Below, one piece after another: positions 1-8,318 of a DNA stretch of 64,000 bases. The stretch is from Acrocarpospora macrocephala (GTDB lineage: Bacteria; Actinomycetota; Actinomycetes; Streptosporangiales; Streptosporangiaceae). The stretch covers positions 1 to 64,000 of the forward strand of contig NZ_BLAE01000036.1 of the NCBI RefSeq assembly GCF_009687865.1. Direction: 5' to 3'. The translations under genes were made by a program, and so were the position numbers. Below the pieces are notes generated by a model. It had not been told where the DNA came from, searched no databases, and saw only the letters and a list, made by a program, of their open reading frames with translations. Numbering within the stretch: position 1 is the first letter of the stretch; each line of letters starts with the position of its first letter.

Positions 1-237
1 CGCCGATACAGCAACAAATCTGAGGAGGCAAGAGGCCCCAACGTCGTCGAAAGCCAACGCGGCGCTCACGACGTCTCGTTCCTCGGCAAGAGCCGCGAGC
101 TCACGCCGAAACAGCAACGAATTAGAAGAGCCAAAGAGGCCTCACCGCCGTCGAGAGCCAGTCGGCGGCCACGACATCCCATTCCTCGGCAAGAGCCGCG
201 AACTCGCGCCGAAACAGCAACGAATCAGAGGAGCGTA
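1..237. repeat. 103-bp tandem repeats upstream of hydrolase
   Basis: Three units start at 1, 104 and 207, each opening with CGCCGA(A/T)ACAGCAACRAAT, so the period is exactly 103 bp. The first two are full length and diverged; the third is cut short after about 31 bp by the start codon of the hydrolase at 238. The segment CTCGGCAAGAGCCGCGA is the same in both full units. Each unit carries a purine-rich GAGGAG-like stretch where the third one has the hydrolase ribosome binding site. Because 103 is not a multiple of 3 the repeats cannot encode a repeated peptide in one frame. The array may continue to the left of the window. Confidence 0.85.
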
Positions 238-948
238 ATGAGTACTTTCGTCCTGGTGCCGGGGTTCTGGCTGGGTGCGTGGGCCTGGAAGGACGTTGTG
301 GACGATCTTCGGGCGTCGGGGCACGTCGCGTACCCCCTCAGCCTCACCGGGCTCGCCGACCGAGCGCATCTGCTCTCACCCGAGCTCACCCTCGACGACC
401 ACATCAACGACATCGTCAACCTCATCACCTTTGAGGATCTGCACGACGTCATCCTGGTCGCGCACAGTGGAAGCGGCGGCACGGTCACCGCGGCCGCCGG
501 CAGGGTCCCCGAACGTGTCGCCCGTGTCGTCTATGTCGACAGCGGCCCGGTCCCGGACGGCATGGCCCAGATCGACCTCGTCGGACGGGAAACCGTGGAG
601 GCCGCGCTCGTCGACGGCTACCGGTTCCCTTTCGTCGCCTTGGAGAGCCATCCCGGCGCCGCGGGTCTGACCCAGGAGGCCAGGGACCTGATGGCCGCCC
701 GGGCCACCGACCAGCCGCTCGGCCCGATCAACCAGCCCATCTTCCTCACCGGCGCCGTCGACAAACTCCCCAAAACGCTCGTGAGCTGCATGTTCTCAAC
801 AGCCCAGATAAAGGACCTGATGTCCCAAGGCCACCCCTACTTCGCCGCGGTGACCGGCCCGGAATGGCAGATCCGCGAACTCCCCACCAGCCACTGGCCG
901 ATGTTCTCCCGCCCAGCGGATCTTTCGGCACTGTTGCAAGCCCCGTAA
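238..948 (+). CDS. alpha/beta hydrolase
   Basis: 236-residue cytoplasmic alpha/beta hydrolase of the small esterase / hydroxynitrile-lyase-like group. The nucleophile elbow is LVAHSGSGG with Ser77, an unusual variant of GHSxGG, and the catalytic His lies near residue 219 in PTSHWPMFSRP. The N-terminal strand FVLVPGFWLG has the oxyanion-hole arrangement of the family. The ATG at 238 is preceded by AGAGGAG at good spacing, within the last copy of a 103-bp repeat. The substrate cannot be told from the sequence. The gene faces the HtrA-like protease gene and ends 20 bp from it. Confidence 0.9.
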   Translation: MSTFVLVPGFWLGAWAWKDVVDDLRASGHVAYPLSLTGLADRAHLLSPELTLDDHINDIVNLITFEDLHDVILVAHSGSGGTVTAAAGRVPERVARVVYVDSGPVPDGMAQIDLVGRETVEAALVDGYRFPFVALESHPGAAGLTQEARDLMAARATDQPLGPINQPIFLTGAVDKLPKTLVSCMFSTAQIKDLMSQGHPYFAAVTGPEWQIRELPTSHWPMFSRPADLSALLQAP

Positions 949-967
949 GTATCCAAGGCGAGCGCCT

Positions 968-1879
968 TTACAAAGTAGAGTACGGCGTGAGTTCCGTCGG
1001 TTCCGCGATCACGTCTACCAGGGCGCCGTTGCGCAGCACCGTCACCGGCAACGGCCGCCCGATCGCCTCCGCGAACATCAGCCGCTGTAACCCCTGCGCG
1101 TCCCCCACCGGCTTGCACCCCGCGCTCAGCACCAGATCCCCCGCCCGCAACCCGGCCCGCGCCGCCGGCGACCCCGCGACCACTTCCACCACCCGCAACG
1201 CGCTCGCCTGCCCGACCCGCTCCCTGATCGCGGGCGGCAGCGGCGCGGGCGTCGTGACCAGCCCGAGGTAGGCCCGCCGTACCCGCCCGTCGCGCATCAG
1301 AGCGGCCACGATCGACCGCGTCGTGGAGTTGATCGGAACCGCCAGGCCAAGACCGGTTCCGGCCACCGCCGTGTTGATGCCCACCACGTGCCCGCCGGCG
1401 TCGGCGAGCGCGCCGCCGGAATTGCCGGGGTTGAGGGCCGCGTCGGTCTGGATGACATCCTCGATCAGCCGCACCGCGGACCCGCTGCGCGCGGGCAGCG
1501 AACGCCCTAAACCCGACACCACCCCCGCGGTCACCGAGCCGGTGAGGCCCAGCGGCGTGCCCACGGCCACCACCAGCTGGCCGACCACCAGCGTGTCGCT
1601 GTCCCCCAGCGTGACCGGCGGCGGGGTGGGCTCCAGCGCCCGCAGCACGGCCAGATCCGACAGCGGATCCGCGCCGACGACCGCGAACTCCGCGCTCGTC
1701 CCGTCGGAGAAGGCGGCGGAGCCGGTCCGCGCCGACCCGACCACATGCGCGTTCGTGAGCAGGAACCCGTCCGTCGTGAAGATCACCGCGGAGCCGCTGG
1801 ACCGCCCCGCCTTGACGCTTGCCACCTTGGGCGTCAGCTCTGCCGCGACGGACGCGACGATCTTGGAGTACTCATCCAT
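968..1879 (-). CDS. HtrA/DegP-like serine protease with PDZ domain
   Basis: 303-residue S1C protease. The catalytic triad is visible as His45 (TNAHVVG), Asp75 (DPLSDLAVL) and Ser154 (NPGNSGGAL). A single PDZ domain follows at about 200-295 (SPAARAGLRAGDLVLSAG). No signal peptide or N-terminal membrane helix is present: the reading starts MDEYSKIVASVAAEL, directly at the protease domain. This is unlike most actinobacterial HtrA proteins and implies a cytoplasmic enzyme. It would degrade or refold misfolded protein, as the family does. It is divergent from the ABC transporter gene, 122 bp away. Confidence 0.93.
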   Translation of the reverse strand: MDEYSKIVASVAAELTPKVASVKAGRSSGSAVIFTTDGFLLTNAHVVGSARTGSAAFSDGTSAEFAVVGADPLSDLAVLRALEPTPPPVTLGDSDTLVVGQLVVAVGTPLGLTGSVTAGVVSGLGRSLPARSGSAVRLIEDVIQTDAALNPGNSGGALADAGGHVVGINTAVAGTGLGLAVPINSTTRSIVAALMRDGRVRRAYLGLVTTPAPLPPAIRERVGQASALRVVEVVAGSPAARAGLRAGDLVLSAGCKPVGDAQGLQRLMFAEAIGRPLPVTVLRNGALVDVIAEPTELTPYSTL

Positions 1880-1988
1880 GGGGCACCACCTTCAATACAC
1901 CAATTACTTCATTACACCTCATCTCTCAGGACATTTGTCCTCCCCAACAGAGGATTGCGCGGCCTGCCGGGCAAGCCGCCAGGAAAAA

Positions 1989-1994
1989 TACCGT
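1989..1994 (+). promoter_or_regulatory. -10-like box for a leaderless ABC transporter mRNA
   Basis: TACCGT lies 7 nt before the ATG at 2002, and there is no Shine-Dalgarno sequence in between. Transcription would begin at or next to the start codon. Inferred from spacing only. Confidence 0.4.
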
Positions 1995-2001
1995 TCTGAC
2001 C

Positions 2002-2727
2002 ATGACGAACGCCGTCGTCCTCGACGACATCCGCAAGAGCTACCAGGACGTGACCGCCGTCGCCGGGCTCTCCCTCACCATCCCCGAGGGCCAGACGCTG
2101 GCCCTGTGCGGCGCCAACGGCGCCGGGAAGTCCACCGCCATCGGCATGCTGCTCGGCGTGATCACGCCCGACTCCGGACAGGCCCGCCTGTACGACCGCG
2201 ACCCCGCGCAAGCCGTACAGCGCGGAATGGTCGGCGCGATGCAGCAGGAAGGCGGCACCCCGCCGCGGGTCACCGTGAAAGAGCTGCTGACCTTCGTACG
2301 GGCGACCTACCCGAACCCCCTCCCGATGGCCGAGGTCGTCGCCACCGCCCAGATCGCCGGTCTCGAGCGCAAACGCGTCGACCGCCTGTCCGGCGGCCAG
2401 CGCCAGCGGGTGCGCTTCGCGATGGCCCTCGCGGGCGACCCCCGCCTGCTGGTCCTGGACGAACCCACCGCCGCCCTGGACGTGCGCGCCCGCCGCGACT
2501 TCTGGGCCGCCATGCGGCGCCTCACCGACCGGGGCAAGACCATCGTCTTCGCCACTCACTACCTGGAGGAGGCCGACCGGCAGGCCGACCGCATCGTCGT
2601 GATGGCCGAAGGCCGGATCGCCGCCCAGGGCACCGGCGCCGACATCAAGGCGGCCGCCGAACTCGCCGCCGGAAGCCCCCTTGAGGACGCCTTCCTCACC
2701 CTTACTGACCAGAAACCCGTCCCATAG
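2002..2727 (+). CDS. ABC transporter ATP-binding protein
   Basis: 241-residue ABC-2 type ATPase. Walker A GANGAGKST is near residue 38-46, the signature LSGGQRQR near 128, Walker B LLVLDEP near 148 and the switch His in FATHYLEE near 179. The reading frame is open further upstream, but homology and the absence of family sequence before it point to the ATG at 2002. First gene of a unit with the permease at 2794 and the coupled sensor kinase and response regulator: the layout of drug- or envelope-stress-responsive exporters of the DesKR/LiaSR type. The last codons (QKPVP and stop) fall inside a repeated hairpin element also found near menE. Confidence 0.93.
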   Translation: MTNAVVLDDIRKSYQDVTAVAGLSLTIPEGQTLALCGANGAGKSTAIGMLLGVITPDSGQARLYDRDPAQAVQRGMVGAMQQEGGTPPRVTVKELLTFVRATYPNPLPMAEVVATAQIAGLERKRVDRLSGGQRQRVRFAMALAGDPRLLVLDEPTAALDVRARRDFWAAMRRLTDRGKTIVFATHYLEEADRQADRIVVMAEGRIAAQGTGADIKAAAELAAGSPLEDAFLTLTDQKPVP

Positions 2728-2769
2728 ACAGCCGCACACCGCCGCAGCTGTCTAGATCACGACTTCTCA
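2711..2769 (+). repeat. hairpin element, copy A
   Basis: Begins AGAAACCCGTCCCATAG, then a 7-bp inverted repeat AGACAGC (2726-2732) / GCTGTCT (2747-2753) around a 14-nt loop, then AGATCACGACTTCTCA. The first 17 nt and most of the last 22 nt recur at 19692-19752. It spans the stop codon of the ATPase gene and the spacer before the permease, so it might also tune the ratio of the two products. Confidence 0.55.
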
Positions 2770-2793
2770 TCAAACCTCGAAGGAGGACTGGCG

Positions 2794-3519
2794 ATGATCC
2801 CCTATATCCGCCTCGAAGTCCGCAAGATGCTCCGCGACACCGGCTACGTGACCATGGGCCTGGCCGTCCCCCTGATCATGTATCTGCTCTTCACCACCCT
2901 GGCCATCCCCGCCGAGGACCGCCCAGAGGGCGCCCTCTGGTCGATGATCGGCATGGCCGCGTACGGCGCGCTCGGCGGCGCCTTCAGCAACGGCACCGGC
3001 ACCGCCGAGGACAAATCCCTCGGCTGGCTGCGGCAGCTCCGCCTCACCCCGCTGACCCCGTGGCGGGTCATCCTCGGCAAGACGGCCACCGCCGCGATCA
3101 TCGTCGTGCCGTCGATCGCCCTCGTCCTCCTCGCCGGCGCCCTGGTCAACCACGTCCGCCTCAACCCGATCCAGTGGATCGTCATCATCGCCCTGCTCTG
3201 GGTGGGCACCATCCCGTTCAGCCTGTTCGCCCTGGGCAACGGCTACCTGCTCTCCCCGCAGAACGCCGCCGCCGCCAACTTGGCCGGATATATCGGCCTA
3301 TCGGTAGTCGGTGGCCTCTGGTTCCCCACCGCCAGCTTCCCCGGCTGGCTCGGCACGACCGCGAGATTGTCCCCGGTCAACGGCTACGCCAACCTCTCCT
3401 GGAGCGTCGCCTTCGACCACGCCCCCAACCCCCGCTCGGCCCTGGTGCTGCTCGCCTGGTTCGCCGTCTTCGCCGCCTACGCCAGGTACGGTTACCTGCG
3501 CTCGGACCGCATGGTGTGA
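2794..3519 (+). CDS. ABC-2 type transporter permease
   Basis: 241-residue membrane protein with about six hydrophobic segments, beginning MIPYIRLEVRKMLRD and reaching helices around 20-40, 50-75, 95-120, 130-155, 165-185 and 215-235. This is the length and topology of ABC-2 permeases. A strong ribosome binding site GAAGGAGG lies about 8 nt before the ATG. Partner of the ATPase at 2002. Its stop codon overlaps the kinase start by one base, so the two are probably translated together. Substrate unknown; family members export drugs, lipids or peptides. Confidence 0.92.
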   Translation: MIPYIRLEVRKMLRDTGYVTMGLAVPLIMYLLFTTLAIPAEDRPEGALWSMIGMAAYGALGGAFSNGTGTAEDKSLGWLRQLRLTPLTPWRVILGKTATAAIIVVPSIALVLLAGALVNHVRLNPIQWIVIIALLWVGTIPFSLFALGNGYLLSPQNAAAANLAGYIGLSVVGGLWFPTASFPGWLGTTARLSPVNGYANLSWSVAFDHAPNPRSALVLLAWFAVFAAYARYGYLRSDRMV

Positions 3520-4577
3520 TGGAGACCGTGAAGACCCCCGAAGCGACCGGGATCCACATCTGGGTCCTGCTCACCGGGTTCCCCATCGCCGAGATCATCT
3601 CCGGCCGGAACCAGCCGCCCTGGCTGGCCTGGCCCGCGATCGCCGCCGTCGCCGCCCTCTACCTGTGGACCACCCGGCTCGCCTTCACCGACCGGGCCAG
3701 GGCCACCAGGATCGCCCTCCCCCTCCTGATCGTGGTGGGCGTCGCGTCCGCGCTCGCCTTCCAGGGCGCCTGGTCGTTCGTGCTGACCATGACCGCGATC
3801 GCCACCGGAACCGCCGTCAGGGCCGCCCGCGGCATGCTGCTCCTGCTCGCCCTCACCGCGGTGGCCCTGGCCGTGACGGCCGACCTCGGCCTGCTCCTGA
3901 TGATGTTCTCCGGCTGGGGCGTGTTCATCGCCGGGCTCATCCCGTGGATCATCGTCCAGCTCTGGGACACCATCCACGAGCTCACCGAGACCCGCAAGGA
4001 GCTCGCCCGCGTCGCCGTCTCGGAGGAACGGCTGCGCTTCTCCCGCGACCTGCACGACCTGCTCGGCCACACCCTCTCGGTCATGGTCGTCAAAGCGGAG
4101 GCCGTGCGCCGTCTCGCCCCCGGCGACGGCGAGGCCGCCGCCCGGCAGGCCGCCGACATCGAGCAGATCGGCCGCCAGGCCCTCGCCGAGGTGCGCGCCG
4201 CCGTCACCGGCTACCGCGGGCGCGGCCTGGACGCCGAGCTCGCCGCCGCCCGCGACGTGCTCGCCGACGCGGGCATCAGCCTGCGCGTCCAGACCTCCGC
4301 CGTACGGCTCCCGCCGGAAACCGACGCCCTCCTCGGCTGGGCCGTACGCGAAGGAGTGACGAACGTCATCCGCCACAGCGCCGCCCGCTCCTGCCAGATC
4401 ACCCTCAGCGACACCGGCGGCCTCGAACTGGAGATCCTCGACGACGGCCGGGGCGCGCCGGAACCCGTGGAAGGGAACGGGCTGGGCGGCCTGCGGGAAC
4501 GGGTCGAGGCGGCCGGGGGGCGGCTGGCGGTCGCCGGGTCGAGCGGGTTCCGGCTGCGGGTGACCGTACCGGCATGA
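3519..4577 (+). CDS. sensor histidine kinase (HisKA_3 type)
   Basis: 352-residue kinase. About five transmembrane helices fill residues 12-150, a short coiled stretch follows, then the dimerisation/phosphoacceptor box RFSRDLHDLLGH with His179, and an HATPase domain with N box REGVTNVIRHS and G box GNGLGGLRERV. This is the DesK/LiaS-like family. The chosen ATG at 3519 overlaps the permease stop by one base; a longer open frame upstream is antisense-like shadow of the permease. Probably senses membrane or cell-wall state and controls the ABC transporter in the same operon. Confidence 0.93.
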   Translation: METVKTPEATGIHIWVLLTGFPIAEIISGRNQPPWLAWPAIAAVAALYLWTTRLAFTDRARATRIALPLLIVVGVASALAFQGAWSFVLTMTAIATGTAVRAARGMLLLLALTAVALAVTADLGLLLMMFSGWGVFIAGLIPWIIVQLWDTIHELTETRKELARVAVSEERLRFSRDLHDLLGHTLSVMVVKAEAVRRLAPGDGEAAARQAADIEQIGRQALAEVRAAVTGYRGRGLDAELAAARDVLADAGISLRVQTSAVRLPPETDALLGWAVREGVTNVIRHSAARSCQITLSDTGGLELEILDDGRGAPEPVEGNGLGGLRERVEAAGGRLAVAGSSGFRLRVTVPA

Positions 4578-5179
4578 TCAGGATTCTGCTGGCCGAGGAC
4601 CAGACGATGATGCGCGGCGCGCTCGCGCTGCTGCTCGGCCTGGAGCCGGACATGGAGATCGTCGCGCAGGTCGCCGGCGGCGACGAGGTGGTCGCCGCCG
4701 CGCTGGACGCCCGGCCCGACGTGGCCCTGCTCGACATCGAGATGCCCGGCCGCGGCGGTCTGGAGGCCGCGGCCGACCTGCGCGAGCGCGTGCCCGGCTG
4801 CCGGGTGCTGATCCTCACCACGTTCGGCCGCCCGGGCTACCTGCGCCGGGCGATGGAGGCGGGCGCCTACGGCTTCCTGGTGAAGGACGGCCCCGTGGAG
4901 GAGCTCGCCGCCAGCATCCGCCGGGTGCTGGCGGGGGAACGCGTGATCGACCCGGCCCTGGCCGCCGCCGCGCTCAGCGCCGGGCCGAGCCCGCTCACCG
5001 ACCGGGAACGCGACGTGCTCGCGGTCGCGGGCGACGGCGCCACGATCGCGGACATCGCCGCCCGCCTGCACCTGTCGGAGAGCACGGTGCGCAACTACCT
5101 GTCCTCGGCCATCGGCAAGACCGGCACCCGCAACCGGGTCGAGGCGGCCAGGCTGGCCCGCCACAACGGCTGGCTGTGA
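4574..5179 (+). CDS. NarL/LuxR-family response regulator
   Basis: 201-residue regulator. The receiver domain has acidic AEDQ at 7-10, phosphoacceptor Asp54 (VALLDIEMPG), Thr near 82 and Lys in FLVKDGP. The C-terminal LuxR HTH is LTDRERDVLAVAGDGATIADIAARLHLSESTVRNYLSS (split here as LTDREREV-type start and STVRNYLSS end). Start overlaps the kinase stop as ATGA. Cognate to the kinase at 3519 and probably acts on the ABC operon promoter. Confidence 0.93.
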   Translation: MIRILLAEDQTMMRGALALLLGLEPDMEIVAQVAGGDEVVAAALDARPDVALLDIEMPGRGGLEAAADLRERVPGCRVLILTTFGRPGYLRRAMEAGAYGFLVKDGPVEELAASIRRVLAGERVIDPALAAAALSAGPSPLTDRERDVLAVAGDGATIADIAARLHLSESTVRNYLSSAIGKTGTRNRVEAARLARHNGWL

Positions 5180-5183
5180 GCGA

Positions 5184-5999
5184 TCACACTTTCAGCTGGT
5201 CGGCCATCTCCCTGAACGTGATCTCGGCCAGCGCCCGCTGCCCCGCCACGTTCGGATGGAAGAAGTCCCACGCGCTGACCTGGTCGAGCGTGAACGGGTA
5301 GGCGAAGACCTGGCCGCCGTCGTAGCGGCAGCCGGGGCCGTACTCGGCGCAGGCCGCCGCCAGCTCGGCGTTGTACGCCACGACCCGCGCCCGCACCCGA
5401 TCCCGGCGCTCCGCGTCCTTCTTCGCCGCCGACCCCGGATTGGCCAGCAGCGCCTGGCAGACCTTGCCGATCGACCAGAACGTCCTGGCCAGCGGGTTGT
5501 CCTTGCCGACACGCCACAGATGCTTGAGGTCGGGGACGCTGGCCAGGAACACCCGCGCCCCGGTCGGCCGCAGCTCCCGTAACGCGGCCGCGACGCGCTG
5601 CCGGTAGGCGGCCACCGGCGTCATCTGCTTCTCGGTACGGACGCAGGCGTCGTTCGCCCCGATCAGGATCGTGACATAGGTGGCCTTGGCCGCCACCGCC
5701 GCGCGCGCCTGCCCGAGCAGATCGGCGCTGGCCGACCCGGACACGGCGAAGTTCAGGTTGCGGCCCCGCACGTCCGCCCCCGCGGCCAGCATGCGCAGGT
5801 AGTGGCTGTCGACCTCCGGGTGATCGCCCGCCGCCCAGGAGCGCGACGGGCAGGCGACATACCAGCCGCAGGCGTTGAAGCCCACGCTGATCGAATCCCC
5901 GAGCGCCGCCAGCACCACCGGTTCGGCCCGGGCCGCCGCCGTCCCGGTCATCGGCCAGCACAACGCGACCACGAGCACGGGCGTGATCTTCTTGATCAT
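5184..5999 (-). CDS. secreted SGNH/GDSL hydrolase
   Basis: About 271 residues with an N-terminal signal peptide (KKITPVLVVALCWPM, cleavage near AARA-EP). SGNH blocks are present: block I GDSISVG, block III IGANDACV and block V WDFFHPN with the catalytic Asp and His. Cysteine pairs suit an extracellular enzyme. I place the start at the ATG at 5999 because GGAGG is 5 nt upstream; a GTG two codons earlier sits on the ribosome binding site. Probably a secreted lipase or esterase. It converges on the response regulator, leaving only 4 bp between them. Confidence 0.9.
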   Translation of the reverse strand: MIKKITPVLVVALCWPMTGTAAARAEPVVLAALGDSISVGFNACGWYVACPSRSWAAGDHPEVDSHYLRMLAAGADVRGRNLNFAVSGSASADLLGQARAAVAAKATYVTILIGANDACVRTEKQMTPVAAYRQRVAAALRELRPTGARVFLASVPDLKHLWRVGKDNPLARTFWSIGKVCQALLANPGSAAKKDAERRDRVRARVVAYNAELAAACAEYGPGCRYDGGQVFAYPFTLDQVSAWDFFHPNVAGQRALAEITFREMADQLKV

Positions 6000-6154
6000 G
6001 GGCACCTCCGGGAGCCCAAGCTAGAGATCGCGAAGATGTCTGCTCTATCACCATCCGGGCAGGCGTCCCTTCCATGACCAACTTCCTATCGGCTCTTGAC
6101 ATGGAGCCCCCGCCCAAAGGGGCACCCAAATGTCGAACACGTTCAGTTTCTGCG

Positions 6155-6160
6155 TAGAGT
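6155..6160 (+). promoter_or_regulatory. -10-like box for leaderless menF mRNA
   Basis: TAGAGT 7 nt upstream of the GTG at 6168, with no ribosome binding site. A perfect TTGACA at 6096 is 53 nt away from this box and too distant to be its -35. Confidence 0.4.
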
Positions 6161-6167
6161 GTGTGGA

Positions 6168-7391
6168 GTGAGTGTCGCTCTCGGACTTCAACGTCCCCTG
6201 GTGGTTCGCACGGTTCCGGTAGGCGACGTCGGGGACCTGATCGCGCGTCTCCCCGACACCGCCCCCTACGCCTGGGTGCGGCACGGCGAAGGTCTCGTCG
6301 GCTGGGGAGAGGCCGCCAGCGTCACCGTCCCGTACGGGCCTGGCCGCTTCGCCTGGGCGCGGGCCTGGCTCAATTCGGTCTTCCACACCGCCGACATCCA
6401 CGACCAGGTGGGCCTGCCCGGCTCGGGACCGGTCGCGTTCGGCTCCTTCACCTTCGACCCCGGCTCCCCCGGCTCCACCCTCGTCGTGCCCAGGACCGTG
6501 CTGGCCCGCCGGGACGGCCGCGCCTGGCTGACCACCATCGGCGAGGACACCCTCGACCTGGTCACCCCGGTCCGCACCCCCGGCCGGATCCGCTACAGCG
6601 ACGGCTCGCTCACCTCGATGGAGTGGGAGCACGCGGTCGCCACCGCGGTCAAGGAGATCACCGGCGGCCGCCTGGACAAGGTCGTGCTGGCCCGCGACCT
6701 GATCGCCACCGCCGACCGCGAGATCGACCCGCGCGCCCTGCTGGCCCGGCTCGCCTCCCGTTACCCCGAGTGCTACACCTTCTCGGTCGGCGGCTCAGTC
6801 GGCAAACTCCTGGTCGGCGCGACCCCCGAACTCCTGGTCCGGCACACCGGCCGGGCGATCGAGTCGCTCGTGCTGGCCGGGACCTCGCCCACCGGCGCCG
6901 ACCCCGCCGACCTGTTCCGCTCGGAGAAGAACCAGTACGAGCACGCCTGCGTGGTCGCCTCCGTGCGGGACGCGCTGACCCCCCTCTGCGAGACCCTCGA
7001 CGTGCCCGACCGGCCCGAGCTCCTGGTCCTGCCGAACGTGCAGCATCTGGCCAGCCGGGTCACCGGGCGCCTGTCCGACGGCGCGTCCGTGCTGGACGTG
7101 GTCGCCGCCATGCACCCCACCGCCGCCGTCGGCGGCACCCCGACCGCGACCGCGCTTGAGGTCATCCGCGAACTGGAGGACATGGACCGGGGCGGCTACG
7201 CGGGCCCGGTCGGCTGGATCGACGCCCGCGGCGACGGCGAATGGGGCATCGCGTTACGCTGCGCCGCCATCACCGGCGACCGCGCCCGCCTGTTCGCCGG
7301 CTGCGGCATCATGGGCGAATCCGACCCGGCCAGTGAATTAGCCGAGGCACAGGCCAAACTCCGCGTCATGCGCTACGCCCTGGAGGGCTGA
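6168..7391 (+). CDS. menF: isochorismate synthase
   Basis: 407-residue chorismate-binding enzyme that converts chorismate to isochorismate, the first committed step of classical menaquinone biosynthesis. The C-terminal domain shows KVVLARDL near residue 170, the LAGTSPTG and EKNQYEHACVV segments, HPTAAVGGTPT and CGIMGESDP, all hallmarks of MenF/EntC/DhbC. The GTG at 6168 is chosen because upstream sequence has no family similarity and a promoter-like box precedes it. Salicylate or siderophore isochorismate synthases are related, but menD, menC and menE in the same window favour menaquinone. It stands alone, 10 kb from the other men genes. Confidence 0.9.
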   Translation: MSVALGLQRPLVVRTVPVGDVGDLIARLPDTAPYAWVRHGEGLVGWGEAASVTVPYGPGRFAWARAWLNSVFHTADIHDQVGLPGSGPVAFGSFTFDPGSPGSTLVVPRTVLARRDGRAWLTTIGEDTLDLVTPVRTPGRIRYSDGSLTSMEWEHAVATAVKEITGGRLDKVVLARDLIATADREIDPRALLARLASRYPECYTFSVGGSVGKLLVGATPELLVRHTGRAIESLVLAGTSPTGADPADLFRSEKNQYEHACVVASVRDALTPLCETLDVPDRPELLVLPNVQHLASRVTGRLSDGASVLDVVAAMHPTAAVGGTPTATALEVIRELEDMDRGGYAGPVGWIDARGDGEWGIALRCAAITGDRARLFAGCGIMGESDPASELAEAQAKLRVMRYALEG

Positions 7392-7395
7392 GCTC

Positions 7396-7434
7396 ACCCG
7401 TTATCCGCCGCCGACGACTGTCTACGTGGCGGGG
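7396..7434. repeat. hairpin element, copy C (partial match)
   Basis: ACCCGTTATCC then GCCGCCGAC, 8 nt, ACGTGGCGG. The two 9-mers are the same ones that frame the stem-loop at 19708-19730, and the pairing CCGCC/GGCGG is kept. It sits at the meeting point of menF and the convergent YigZ gene and includes the YigZ stop codon, so it may also serve as a terminator hairpin. Confidence 0.4.
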
Positions 7435-8060
7435 ACGTGCAACCCGGCCCCAGGCGCCGCGGCCGCACGGCCCGCCGTCGCCGTGGCCAGCCAGTCCGTG
7501 AAGCCCGGCAGGCCGCTTTCCGCGACGGCGACCTCGAAGGCGACCTGGTTGCCATAGTCGACTCCGCGCGGCGGGTGGCCGGAGGCCCGTAGATCGTTCT
7601 CGAGGCGGCCGGCGTGGGCGTGGTCGATGGTGACCGTGACCAGCCGGGCCGGGACCATGGTGATCGGCGACGCCCGGTCGAGAGTCTCGCTCACCACGCC
7701 GCCGTACGCCCGGACCAGACCGCCCGCGCCGAGCAGCACGCCGCCGAAATACCGGGTGACCACCGCCACGACGTCCGCGAACCCCCGCCGGATCAGCACA
7801 TCCAGCATCGGCGTCCCCGCCGTCCCACCGGGCTCGCCGTCGTCGTCGGCCTTCCGCGTGCGCGTGCCGATCACATAGGCGGTGCAGTTGTGCGACGCGT
7901 CCGCCCGCCGCCGCGCCGCGATGAACGCCCGCGCCTCCTCCTCAGAACCGGCCGGACCCAGCGCGCACAGAAACCGCGACCGCCGCACCTCGGTCTCGTG
8001 CTCCACGACCTCGCTGATCGTCAGCCAGGACCCAGTTTCCCCAGGTAGCTCTCGGGTCAC
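7422..8060 (-). CDS. YigZ/IMPACT-family protein
   Basis: About 212 residues. Contains the UPF0029 core: EVRRSRFLCALG at the start, ASHNCTAYVIG, DDDGEPGGTAGTPML and VTRYFGGVLLGAGGLVRAYGG, followed by a C-terminal DUF1949-like domain. Family members are soluble proteins linked to translation control and ribosome-associated regulation; the molecular role in bacteria is unclear. I place the start at the GTG at 8060; a GTG at 8093 would add 11 residues that the family lacks. Convergent with menF. Confidence 0.88.
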   Translation of the reverse strand: MTRELPGETGSWLTISEVVEHETEVRRSRFLCALGPAGSEEEARAFIAARRRADASHNCTAYVIGTRTRKADDDGEPGGTAGTPMLDVLIRRGFADVVAVVTRYFGGVLLGAGGLVRAYGGVVSETLDRASPITMVPARLVTVTIDHAHAGRLENDLRASGHPPRGVDYGNQVAFEVAVAESGLPGFTDWLATATAGRAAAAPGAGLHVPAT

Positions 8061-8318
8061 CGTGTCAGCACCGAACCAGCACCAAAATTTCACCCCAGAC
8101 CGGGCCCATTGAAGAGCCCGTCCAAAATATCACGTGCGCTGCGGAGGTCCCGGCAGGCCCAGTGCGGTGAGCAGGCCGCGCATGTCGTCGGCCTGTTTGC
8201 TCATGGCGCGGCCGTCGGCAGATCGCTCACCCGCTCCGGTGCCGCGCAGAAAGGGTGCGGACACGCCCGACATGACCATATGCGGAGAGAGGCAGCGTAC
8301 CGGTGGCTGCCTGCCTTG

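Noticed and set aside
967-979. CTTTACAAAGTA shared between 967 and 14340
   Set aside because: A 12-bp match only; one copy lies at the end of the protease gene and one in the ArsR promoter, with no similarity beyond it.
2726-2753. Terminator between the ABC ATPase and permease
   Set aside because: The stem is short (7 bp) and has no following U tract; the genes act together, so I treat it as part of a repeated element instead.
6096-6101. TTGACA as -35 for menF
   Set aside because: 53 nt from the nearest -10-like box (6155). Too far apart to act as one promoter.
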